Assembly (NCBI GenBank): GCA_015179025.1
Contig: WHUX01000113.1
Location: forward strand, 62,001-126,000
DNA: 64,000 nt
Source: Terfezia claveryi
Taxonomy: Eukaryota; Ascomycota; Pezizomycetes; Pezizales; Pezizaceae
Reading direction: 5' to 3'
The notes beneath the pieces were generated by a model that saw nothing but the letters and a program-made list of their open reading frames with translations, was not told where the DNA came from and made no database searches. Position numbers and translations under genes: made by a program. This document shows, piece after piece, positions 35,405 through 45,839 of the stretch; position 1 is the first letter of the stretch, and each line of letters starts with the position of its first letter.

Positions 35405-35600
35405 CGGCGAGCATTTGAGTGGAGTATTGGAGCGAGTAACAGAGCGAGCAATAGAGCGAGTATTAGGGCGAGTATTAGAGCGAGTATTGGAGCGAGTATT
35501 AGAGCGACTATTAGAGTGAGTATTAGAGCGACATTGGAGCGAGTATTAGAGCGACTATTGGAGCGAGTATTAAAGCGAGTGTTAGAGCGAGTAAAGCAGC
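35405..35600 (+). repeat. 12-bp satellite, FB1 right arm
   Basis: About 16 copies of GAGCGAGTATTA and variants, the inverted partner of 33547-33735. Confidence 0.9.
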
Positions 35601-36874
35601 GAGTACATGTTCTATATATATATATTTTACTCAATACTTCTGTGTATTTAATTATTAGCGAATACAATGGATATTTCCGCTGCGTGCATATTCAATGGCT
35701 GCAATAGCGGCTACGCACCTGGCTGGCGTTAGAGCGTCGTACATATAAGCTGGTGCATTGTAGAAGAGAGCGATTGTGGGGTATGCGTTAACAACGCCAG
35801 CGGTAGAACCTAGAGCGTTGGGGACGAGCAGCCCGTTCCATGTTGCATCCAAGAGGCGGGAGCATCTACAAAGCGCGTGTGTTGCGTCCCAGGCGTGGGA
35901 GCACACTTGTGTTGCGTTCTAGGAGCAGAAGCACGCTTATGTTGCGTCCTGGGCGTGGGAACACCTGCCACGGTCGAGTGTTGCGTCCCAAGCGCGGGCG
36001 CCAGCTGCTAGTGCGCCCCGACGCAAGAGGAACAAGCACTGGCGTCCTGATCTTGAGTTTTCGTCCTGTGCGTCCTGTGCGTCCTGTGCGTCCGGACGCA
36101 CCGGACGCAAAGACGATTTCTTGCTGATGGAGACAAGGATGTGCACAAGGGAGGTGCACAAGTGCTGGGAGAAGCAAGGTCCTATATTGGGTATACAAGA
36201 TGTTGGATAGGGATCCAACGAGAGGGCGGAGAAACGAAGATATATATACATGATTCCAGGCCAAGGCCATGGAAGGAATAAGCTTTCCGAGATTCTTATC
36301 TCGGAAGCTAAGATAACAATCACCCATCGACAATACCCGAACAAGCCTGTTCGAGTGTCAAAACAGCACGACACCCTAACAAGCCTGTTCGAGTGTCAAA
36401 TCAAGACTAAGGACACAGTTGTGACATATTGGGAGAATTCCCAATTTTTCTTTAGTCTAGGTAGACAGTGGGGCTGGGATACTCTCTGGAATTTGGATGT
36501 GGATAAGACTAGTTCTTATAATCCTCACCCTTATTGGACTTCTGAGGCACTTTCTAGATCTCAGAACTACCAGATTAGGTAGTTTCCTTTGTTTCCTTTG
36601 TATTTGCCAGTTAAATACAATTGTTGTTGCCCTCTTGTATTGCTATTGCTTGGATAGTCTTATTTGTTGCTATTTCTTTTGAAGAATAGTCTTACTGTTG
36701 CTATTTGGAGGATAGTCTTACTGCTGACTGTCAGACTTTGTTGCTACTGTACTGTATGCTGTTGGCTTATACTGGCTCTAGTTTCTACTCTTTCTGGTAG
36801 AAACTTATTATTGATTAGGTAAAGTTGATCAGACCTTCCTGTTATGTAAGAATCAAGTTCTTAGGTTAAAAAAA

Positions 36875-37521
36875 TGTAAGTGTTTATAAAGGGGACTGGA
36901 GAATCAGATTAAATTAGATAAGATTATCTAATCTATCAGATAATCTCAAGCTAGTAATATATACTACAAAGTAGATTACTAATACTGTATTATTAATCCT
37001 CACTATTAAAATTATTACCAGTAGCATAAGATTACTGTAATAGGTAAAGTAGTATAGGAGTGCCAAAGGCACTTAGGAATTAACCAGTGGAACTTCTATA
37101 TTGATTATACTCTAACTATCTTCTGGGTTCTAACTATCTGTCCAACTGAAGGAAAATTTAGGAGACTATATGTATTGTGAATAGGGTAGTGCTGGGGTAG
37201 TGCTGGGGCAGTGCACCATCATCTGACCTTTACATGATTTGAAATCAATACAATAGAAGGTTCTAGATAGTACTTCCAAGTACTATCTAGTACAAAATAG
37301 GTTAAGTCTTTCCTAGACTTATACATGTGAAAGCATGTGAAATAACATGTGAAAGCATGTGATAATATGTGAAAGCATGTGATAATATGTGAAATATTAG
37401 CAAGGTAGACAGCACACAATGTTGTGTGTTTTGAAATGCTTGCTGAGTAAGAAAATACATAAGAAATACATTTGTAAAGTAGAGGGTTAGTTATAAGAGA
37501 TAAGTAAGCCACTTCCTTACA
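36875..37521 (-). repeat. Element B 5' LTR
   Basis: On the minus strand it starts TGTAAGGAAGTGG and ends CTTTATAAACACTTACA. Near 37328-37390 it has one 20-22-bp CATGTGAAAG unit fewer than the 3' LTR. Between it and element A (36432-36874) lies the B leader. That leader has no clear gene and continues at 26861-27119. Confidence 0.85.
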
Positions 37522-39560
37522 ATTACGAAGCTTTAGAAATTGCATTCATTGACTAGGCCTTTATCAGTAAATTCTCTATACTCATGTCAAAGCTAAAAAC
37601 CCTCTGTGTTCTGGATGTTATCGATGGTCGACCCATCTCCTCCAAAGATATCACTGATATCGCGTGCATACCTGCTCTGCTTGGGGATCACTCCAAAGCC
37701 CTCCCGATGTTTATGACTAAGCTCAAATACCTGATTGTGCTCGGAATCCTATGGCTAAGAATGCACAATGTATCAGTCAGCTTTAGCTCTTATACCCTGC
37801 AGTTCAACAGCCAGTTTTGCAAAAAATACTATGGGAATCTAAAGGCTACCATTACTGGGCTGTATGCCTTGCCACCTCGAATAATCTACCCGACCCAGGT
37901 GGTGCACCAGCCTGCGCACCTCGATACCAATTCCCCTGTTTCCCCTATTTCCCCTGTGCCTCCAGTTTCCCCTATACTCTCGGTTTCCTCTGTGCCCCTA
38001 GTTTCCCTTATGACCCCGGTTTCCCCAGTGCCCTGGGGTCTCCAAAAACCTTTCAATGTTAGCTTCATCAGGATAGGGGCTTTTGCTTACCTTACCAGGA
38101 GGTACAAGCTGAAGGCTTATGCCCTGTCCATATATAAGGTGAACCTGGAAATCAACAAGATACGGCCTAAGAAGGAGTGGAAGGCCATGGTCATAGATGA
38201 ATATCACGAGTTTATTGATCTGTTCTCAGAAAAAGCTGCAGAGAAGCTGGCGCCCCACTAACTATATGACCATACAATTCTGCTGGTAGAAGGTAAGACC
38301 CCTCCCTATGGGCCTCTCTACGAAATGTCCCGGATGGAGCTAGAGGCCCTGAAGAAATACTTGGAGAAAAACCTTAACAAGAGCTTCATTCATCATAGCT
38401 CTTCTCCAGTGAGTGCTACTATACTGTTTGTGAAAAAATCAGATGGCTCTTTTCAGTTGTGCATAGATAATTGTGGCCTAAATGAGATAATAGTCAAGAA
38501 CAAGTATTCCCTGCCTCTGATCCAGTCGATATTAGCCAGGCTTTCCAAGGCTAAATGGTTCACCAAACTGGATTTGAGAGGGGCATACAACCTGGTACGG
38601 ATTGCTGAGGGGGAAGAGTAGAAAACGGCCTTCCAAACTCGTTATGGCTACTTCGAGTACAATGTCATGCCCTTTGGATTAACCAATGCCCTAGCCTCTT
38701 TCTAGTACTTTATTAATGATACCCTATAAGACTTCTTAGATGTGTTCTGCATGGCTTACCTCGATGATATCTTCATCTATTCAGATACCCTAGCAGAACA
38801 CAAGATTCATGTCTGGCAGGTGTTGAAAAAGCTGGTACAAGCTGGATTGTACCTCAAGTCCGAGAAATATAAGTTTCATATGTAGGAAGGCAAATATCTA
38901 GGGTTGATTGTTACCATAGAAGGCATCCAGATAGATCCTACTAAAGTTGCCGTAATTCATGAGTAGAAAACTATGGCCAACTTGAAGGATGTGCAAGCCT
39001 TCTTAGGATTTGCTAACTTTTACTGCCGGTTCATTCTGGGATACTTAAGGATCGTGGCACTCCTGACGGCCTTGATGAAAATGAAGGCAGAAGCTGGCTC
39101 ACACCTAATGGTAAAAAAGGCCTTCTAGTGGAATCCAAAAGCCCAGTTGGCCTTCTAGCACCTTAAGGAAGCCTTCTACTCAGCACAGATCCTGGCCTAT
39201 TTCAACCCTGACAAGCAATGTTTCGTCTAAACTGATACTTCCATCTATGTTTCCATGGGAATCCTATCCCAGAATGATGACAACGGCATTCTCTATCTAG
39301 TGGCTTACTTCTCGAAAAAGTACTCCCTGATGGAGTGTAATTATGAGATCTATGACAAAGAATTAATGGCCATTATAAGAGCATTCGAGGAATGGAGACC
39401 ATACCTGGAATCAGTAAAGGGAGTTATCGAGGTCCTCGCTGACCATAAGAACCTAGAGTACTTCACAACCACCAAATTGCTAAACTGCCGACAGGCTAGG
39501 TAGTCGGTATTCCTCTCTCAGTTTAACTTCAAGATTAGATACCACCCTAGAAAGGCTTGT
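37522..39560 (+). pseudogene. Element C protease end, reverse transcriptase, RNase H
   Basis: Resumes the protease after B (EIAFID, stop, AFISKFS, then KLKTLCVLDVIDGRPISSKD). Reverse transcriptase shows KWFTKLDLRGAYNLVRI (38540-38610), GYFEYNVMPFGLTNA, the catalytic [10 protein letters not shown] (38755-38785), and FLGFANFYCRFI. RNase [21 protein letters not shown] and [10 protein letters not shown] (39290-39480). A Pro/Val-rich stretch at 37930-38030 (PVSPISPVPPVSP) is expanded relative to A. Stops are mostly TAG where A has CAG. Confidence 0.87.
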
Positions 39561-39569
39561 AGCAAACCG

Positions 39570-41190
39570 GATATGTTAACTAGGAGATTAGGAGATCTCC
39601 CTGAAGGGGGGGATGAAAGGCTAAAGTACCAGAATCAGGTGGTATTGAAACCTGGAAATCTCGACCTCACAGCCAATACCCTTGCTAATGCCAATACCAA
39701 TGTAGAAGACAAACTGGACTCCGGGGCAGACCTTCTTCGGCAAGTATGGCAGCTATATATGGAGGACCCCCTAGTCAAAAAAATAGTCACTACAGTGGAA
39801 TCTGGACAATGCTATCATACCAAGATTTCCCTAGCCAAGTGCACCACTCAGGACAGCCTTCTATACTACCTAAACCAAGTCTATATACCAGAAGGGGACT
39901 TGCACCTCAGCTTGATTGGGGAACATCATGACACTTTAGCCGCTGGCTACCCTGGAGTAGCTAAGACCCTAGAGCTACTAGCCAGGCAATACACTTGGAT
40001 TGATCAGCAGAAAGACATAGAAAAGTATGTATAGAACTGCCATACCTGTAAAAGATCGAAGCCTACCCACCATGCCCACTACAGAACTTTGAAGCCCCTA
40101 GAGATCCCAGACAAGCCCTAGTAGTACTTAACCATAGATTTCGTGACTGGGCTACTTGAGGACTCAAGATTCAATACTATCCTGATGGTAGTGGACCAGC
40201 TAACTAAAATGAGGCACATGGTACCCTGTCAGGACACTTGCTCAGCTCTCGAGCTACCTACTCTTTACTTGAATAACGTATTCCATTACCATAGCTTTCC
40301 CGAGTCAATAGTATCCAATAGAGGCCTTCAGTTCATGTCGGACTTCTGGAAATCATTCTGCGAGCTCTTAGAAATCAAAGTCTACCTGTCCATGGCGTAT
40401 TACCCCTAGACCAATAGCCAATCAGAACAAATGAACACTATCATGGAACAATACTTAAGGGCTTACAGTAGCTATGAACAGAACAACTGGGTATCATTAT
40501 TGACCATCTATGAATTCTCTGCTAAAAATCAGTTCTCTGAGACCCTGAAGACCTCCCCATTCCTAGCCAATTCTGGATGGCACCCTCAGTTTGTGAACTC
40601 CCTAGCATCTGTGTGCAAGGTCAGGGAGAATGCCCTAACCAAGGAGTTCGCTATGTAGATTTCTGAACTCCACTCTATCCTGAAGGCTGAGTTGGGTTAT
40701 ACTCAGGTCAGGCAAGTAGAATATGCTAATGGGTCTAGGTTACTGGCCTCCAAATACCAACCAGGAGACAATGTATGGCTCTCTAGCAGACACTTCCAGA
40801 CAGAATGACCTTCTCGCAAGTTGGATAACAAGTTCCTAGGCCCCTATGAGGTGTTAGCAGCTGTGGGCACTCATGCTTATCGGCTGAGGTTTCTCAAGGA
40901 TATCAAGCCCCATCCTGTCATTTATGTCTCGGAGATCGAGTCAGCCACTGACAATCCCCTTCCCAAGCAAAAGCACCCTCTACCTCCTCCAGTGGTAATT
41001 GCAGGTGAAGAGGAGTGGGAGGTTGAGGAGGTACTGGACTCAAGGAAATGCTATAGATGAGTTCAGTATAAGGTTAAGTGGTTAGGGGACAAGGAGGCTA
41101 CCTGGCAACTCACAGAGGACTTGGAGAATGTACAGGATCTCGTTAGCCTATTCTACCAATGATACTTGAGGAAGCCCTACGCAGTCAACT
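39570..41190 (+). pseudogene. Element C integrase and chromodomain
   Basis: Zinc-binding region with EHHDTLAAGYPGVAKT and NCHTCKRSKPTHH (39930-40080). Catalytic core IDFVTGLLEDSRF, VSNRGLQF (second Asp now Asn, a G-to-A change) and YYP, stop, TNSQSEQMN with Glu (40130-40440). Tail FLGPYEVLAAVGTHAYRLRF, and chromodomain EEWEVEEVLDSRK, YKVKWLGDKEATWQL (41005-41120). The Asp-to-Asn change alone would abolish catalysis. Multiple stops also present. Confidence 0.87.
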
Positions 41191-41318
41191 GATGTCATGA
41201 CTCTGTGTCTTTGTTGTGGTTTGGAGTTAGGGTTATTGTTTTTACCCTTGTTATTATTTTCTGTGTTGATTTTACCAGTTGTCATGCCTAGGCCTCCTAG
41301 TCACTGGAGCTCCAGCTT

Positions 41319-41332
41319 AAAGGAGGGGATAG
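41319..41332 (+). promoter_or_regulatory. Element C polypurine tract
   Basis: AAAGGAGGGGATAG directly precedes the 3' LTR. It corresponds to the AAAGGGGGAATAG tract of element A and would prime plus-strand DNA synthesis. Confidence 0.75.
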
Positions 41333-41934
41333 TGTTACAACCATATGCTCAGTTGTCTTCGCTATCACCTACAACACAGGTAATGGGTTATTACTATTGT
41401 TGTCTTTGTTATCACCTACAATTGCAGGTGATGGGTTATTGTTATTGTTACCTTATGTCACAACCGTGTGCTCAGTTGTCTTCACCATCACTTGTAATAT
41501 AGGTGATGGGTTATTACCATTGTTGTCTTTGTCATCACCTATGATCACAGGTAATAGGTTATTGTTATTATTACCTTACTTGGCTTCTGAGATAGGGAAG
41601 CTTATTTCCCCCATTGCCTTAACCGAGTTATGTATATATAGAGCCTGTCTCTCATACTATTGTTGGATCCCCATCTAATATCTTGTATATCTAATATAGG
41701 ACCTTGCTTCTTCCAGTGCTTGTACACCTCCCTTATGCACCTTCTTGTCTTGTGAACACCTCTACAGCCCTACTGCCTCCTACTACTCCCATGTGCCTCT
41801 CTCGCCCTCACCTTTGCCCCTGTCCTAGCCTTTCCCCTAGTTACATACGTAGTATTCCTACGTGTATGTTACTCTAGCCTTGCCCTTGCCCCAGTGTACC
41901 CCTTGGTCACCTTGTCCCCTAAGCCCTCATTATA
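41333..41934 (+). repeat. Element C 3' LTR
   Basis: TGTTACAACC to CCCTCATTATA. It carries the same CAGGTGAT palindromic modules as the 5' LTR (41370-41590). The last bases have mutated from TTACA to TTATA. Confidence 0.9.
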
Positions 41935-41939
41935 ATGAC

Positions 41940-42397
41940 TATTGAACTTTACTAAACACTATGGTATAAGATTACAATTCAGTTAGCTTATAGAACCCCT
42001 TACCTATACCAAAACTATGGCAGTGATTTATATCATTTGATAATTGGTTAGTACATGAAAAATTCCATTTTATAGTAACAGCTAAGGATATCACTTAAGT
42101 CGTATTTAAGTATAAAGACAATACATATGATTGGCGGCTTCAAGATAATAAACAGGTTAATGACAACATTAAAATCAAGGTATTAAATCCTCAACATATT
42201 TGTATTGCACTTTCAAACCCTATTCAAATTAATAGATAACATATTCCACAAACCTACTCTCAGACTCCTCACATTATCTGATATCTATTCACATATTTTA
42301 TATATGCACTCTAAATATATTAATACAAGTAGATAGTGCAAGTGATTAAACACCAAATAAAGAGAGAAATTGAACTTAGTTATGAGGAGTGCATAAG
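41940..42397. other. No clear feature
   Basis: AT-rich flank of element C. No coding signal, and no repeat partner was recognised. Confidence 0.3.
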
Positions 42398-42399
42398 TA

Positions 42400-44454
42400 C
42401 TGTACCAAAAAGGGGGATGTTATCGCACGAGCAGCGCTGTCGCGTTCCTATGTTATTGTGGATACTTTAATGTTAGTCGGCAACTCCTATTTATTTCCGT
42501 ATAGATAAGACAACTTTATTTTAGTGGCGTCGCGTAGCACATAGTATGCATTGTCTAGAATACTATTGCTTTAGTAAGTATTGTAGAGACTAAAATGTTC
42601 ACCACCATGTTGTCCAGAATACCGTTGCTTTAGTAAGTATTGTGGAGACTAAAAATGGTCGCTATTATATTGTCAAGAATACCATTGCGATATAGTAGTG
42701 CTAAAATGCAGCTTATAACAACGCTAGAACAGGCTATGCATACGCTAACAGCTCTGGAATCTTGGCACTAGAGCAGATTTCGGAGCAGATTCGGAGCAGA
42801 TTTTGGAACAGATTTCGGAGCAGATTTCGGAGCAGATTCTGGAGCAGATTTCGGAGCAGACTTCAGATCGAGAATATGTATAGCGGAAATATTTATTTTA
42901 TTCACTAATTATAATAGTATACACAGCGTACTAATACTCGCTACAACACTTGCTCTAATACTCGCTCTAATACTCGCTACAACACTCGCTCTAATACTCG
43001 CTCTAATAATCACTCTAATATTCGCTCTAATACTCACTCTAATACTTGCTCTAATATGCTTTGGAAATCATATAAGACATTGGATAAAGAGCAAAGGGAA
43101 AAGGTGCGAGGGGGGAAGGTATATATACAGGAAAACTATAGTTGCCAAGCCCGATTGCCAAGGCTGACAATATAGACTTTCTGGAGACAATGAGATAATG
43201 GATAATAAGAGGGGTGGCATGACAGTGCTCAGCCTCGCTCAGCCCACTATCGCGCGCGGGTGCAGTACTACTCAATGCCTAACCTGGTAATAGTCATATT
43301 GGGAAATCGTAGTCATAGTACTATGATTCACGCTTTGTGATATGTATTATAGGAGGTTATGCCTTCACAGCCTATTTATATATATCCAAGAAACTCATGC
43401 ATTCGAGGCTTAAATGCATAGAGGCCGTGAAAGTATGAATTCCATGCATATCTAGAGATCGTGAAAGCATGAAATCCATGCATATATATATATAAGCCTC
43501 GAATGCATGAATTCCATGCATATCTAGAGACCGTGAAAGCATGAAATCCATGCATATATATATATAAGCCTCGAATGCATGAATTCCATGCATATCTAGA
43601 GACCATGAAAGCATGAATTCTATGCATATATATATATAAGCCTCGAAAGCATGAATTCCATACATAAGTATATATATATAAGCCTCGAATGCATGAGTTT
43701 CTTGGATATATATATATAGGCCGTGAAGGCATAACTTCCTGCGATACACTCCACACATATCGCAGTACTACGACTACGATTTCCCAATATGACTATTACC
43801 AGGTCAGGCATTGAGTAGTATAGCACCCGCGCGCGACAGTGGGCTGAGCGGGGCTGAGCACTGTCATGCCACCTCTCTTATTATCTATTATCTCATAGTC
43901 TTCGGAAAGTCTATATTGTCGGCCTTGGCAATCGGGCTTGGCCACTATTGTTTTCCGGTATCTATACTTCGCTTACTCATGCTTTTTTCCTTTGCTCTTT
44001 ATCCAATGTCTTATAAAATTTCTAAGGCATATTACAGCAAGTATTAGAGTGAGTATTAGAGCGAGTATTAGAGTGATTATTAGAGCGAGTATTAGAGCGA
44101 AGTGTTGTAGCGAGTATTAGAGCGAGTATTAGAGCGAGTGTTGTAGCGAGTATTAGAGCGAGTATTAGAGTGATATTATATTTGACCAACTTCGTATATC
44201 AACATTACACTGCTATTTTATTTAACCAACTTCGTGTATCAACATTACACCACTATTTTATTTAACCAACTTCGGGTCTCACCAAACTACGGAGTTATTG
44301 CGATCCAGGATTGCTGTGGTATTCTCGGAAGTATGTGGTATGACCTAACTTTATTCGTAAGGCCGATAAAGTTCAGCCACCCGGACAGTGCTCTTGGTAT
44401 TCATAGAGAAGCGGAATCACCACCCGAGCGATAACATCCCCCTTTTTGGTACAG
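42400..44454. mobile_element. FB2: 2.1-kb hairpin element with different termini
   Basis: Perfect 27-bp terminal inverted repeats starting CTGTACCAAAAAGG and ending before the inner TATCGC, flanked by TA (42398-42399, 44455-44456). Inside are the same modules as FB1: GAGCGAGTATTA satellite (42935-43065, 44038-44172), conserved block (43070-43320, 43760-44030) and a TA-linked centre (43371-43735) whose units read GCATGAATTCCATGCATAT. The outer arms are unlike each other: a 66-bp tandem and an AGCAGATTTCGG tandem on the left (42550-42870), a 48-bp tandem on the right (44170-44275). No transposase. Confidence 0.82.
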
Positions 44455-44456
44455 TA

Positions 44457-45839
44457 GCTAGACTATTGTGAGTTGTCACCGCAATTACCAAGCATTGTGT
44501 AATTCCTCCTTCAACAGGAGGTTCAGCAATTAATGGCTTGATTGAGTAGAGGTTTGAGCAAGCGAAGCTGTTTTTCATACCCCTCATATTATTTAGTTAC
44601 TTTGTCTCTTTGTTCTTGTTTCATTAAGTAACTTGTTATAAAGTAACTGTAATATTTGACACATTACTATTTTGTATTTAGTACGTGTGATATTTAAGTG
44701 TCGCTGTAGTATTGTAGAACCGTTGTGGTATTTGTAGAAGTCACCGTGGCATTGAAAACCTTTGACCAGAATTTTAATTCCGCAATGGCCTGGGCCGTTG
44801 CAGAATCCAGGCCGTTCCGGTATGGCCTGGATCCCAATAGTGGTCACGCCACAGGCAAGCCAGACTAACGCCACAGGTAGTCTGGTTGGCACAGGATAAC
44901 TATGACTAAGTTCTGCTATTACGCATATGCAACGTGTGATATGTGAGCAGACTAGCCATGACCAGGACAAGCAACCAGACTACCTTACGGCATGCTATAA
45001 AGTTTGCTTAGCCAAAACCTCCCTTTGGCCTACACCAGTCATTCAGCCCTCTCACTTACACGACACTTTGTATGCACAAGGAAACATAACTGCTACTCAC
45101 CTCTCCTGGACTTGGGCCTTAAGGTATCTCCTGTGTTTCTCTTCACAAAGCCGTCGACTCACCACCCTTTTCCCAGCTCTCTTGGGTATACCCACCAATC
45201 CAAAAGCACCCAGGCAAACAGACCTTCTCAGATCATACAGGTAACGCTCCCTGAGGAGCAAGCTCCCATCCGTCCTAGCAACCTACTAACCTAGAAGTGC
45301 TTCCGTACTATCCAGACGGCTACCGTACAGTTCCTACACCACTTGAACATTCAGCCCACTGTCTCGGGCATCTACCTCCAGCTCTTCAAAAAGGTCAACT
45401 GTCCCTTGGCAGTCCAAAGAACACAATCCTGTTCAGTGGTCAGGGAATAAATCAGGTGCAATAAGGGCGATCCCAAGCATACCCTGACCTTTTGTCAAGG
45501 CTGTTATAACGCCTTACAGAGCTGTGGTCACTACTGCTGCTTCTAGTATTCGCAAAGTAACACACTACTTCTACGAATACAACGAACTTGCGGCCATAGA
45601 CAACTTCTTTTCTATCACCGAATCACGCTAAGAGCGAGCGCTCACTCAGCGCTACATAGTTGGTGCATCAAAGGGAACGCCTGTGCAGTCAAACCCAACT
45701 GCAGCCCCCAGAGACCCGTCACCAGCTCCTGGCAGAGCTCCTACTTCCGTCAGCTCACACCTACTTTCTTACCTGAATCATTCTCACACCACCTGGCCTA
45801 CTTTCTACACCCCCACCCGTTGCGTCAGTAGTCCCCAAG
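44457..45839 (+). other. Uncertain region upstream of the deaminase gene
   Basis: Balanced base composition. One frame at about 45295-45540 reads KCFRTIQTATVQFLHHLNIQ, then a Cys-rich CNKGDPKHTLTFCQGCYNAL and SCGHYCC with one internal stop, so a broken gene fragment is possible. I recognise no family. A 4-kb-scale promoter is not needed; the deaminase promoter is probably within the last few hundred bases. 44780-44850 matches the dispersed motif at 16095. Confidence 0.3.

Larger units (their letters stand above)
33104..36129. mobile_element. FB1: 3.0-kb giant hairpin element
   Basis: Starts CATCAGCAAG and ends TTGCTGATG, with TSD GA. The arms are inverted copies. From the outside in they hold: GCGTCC/GGACGC-rich flank (33120-33300, 36000-36115), a unique stretch, a CTCGCTCTAATA satellite, and a conserved block of about 300 bp. 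The centre is TATATATA-linked short repeats that change orientation at about 34847. The arms are unequal in the centre (about 800 versus 250 bp). Open frames within it merely translate repeats. No transposase, so presumably non-autonomous. Confidence 0.85.
27125..36426 (-). mobile_element. Gypsy element A, inserted in B
   Basis: LTRs of 541 bp at 27125-27665 and, interrupted by hairpin element FB1, 32858-33103 plus 36132-36426, also 541 bp. TSD TATTG at 27120-27124 and 36427-36431 is perfect. Coding runs on the minus strand from gag at 32821 to the chromodomain at 27822. Relative to C it has fewer stops. The LTR differences I compared are mostly transitions, consistent with RIP after insertion. 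Confidence 0.92.
32858..36426 (-). repeat. Element A 5' LTR, split by FB1
   Basis: The two LTR pieces (32858-33103 and 36132-36426) together equal the 541 bp of the other LTR. The empty site in the 3' LTR reads GTTTGTACGAGACAAGG. Here it reads GTTTGTATGA, FB1, then GAGACAAGG, so GA was duplicated on insertion. The module palindromes are at about 36335-36400. Confidence 0.9.
18371..37521 (-). mobile_element. Gypsy element B, inserted in C
   Basis: LTRs of 668 bp (18371-19038) and 647 bp (36875-37521) flank a minus-strand gag-pol. TSD ATTAC at 18366-18370 and 37522-37526 is perfect. It belongs to a gypsy family different from A and C: other gag, other LTR, and a series of zinc knuckles before integrase. 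Element A is inserted in its 5' region (27125-36426) and a CATCAG MITE in its chromodomain region (19626-19873). Without these insertions it is about 9.6 kb. Confidence 0.9.
16419..41934 (+). mobile_element. Gypsy element C, outermost of a four-level nest
   Basis: Bounded by LTRs of 601 and 602 bp (16419-17019 and 41333-41934). The flanking 5-mers are ATAAC (16414-16418) and ATGAC (41935-41939), a TSD differing by one G-to-A change. Internal coding order is gag, protease, reverse transcriptase, RNase H, integrase, chromodomain on the plus strand. Element B is inserted in the protease (18371-37521). Without B the element is about 6.4 kb. Proteins and non-LTR parts are close to element A, so A and C are one family. 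Many CAG-to-TAG stops. Confidence 0.9.

Noticed and set aside
33104..36129. Helitron
   Set aside because: The element has terminal inverted repeats and a target duplication, and lacks a TC start with a CTRR end and hairpin.
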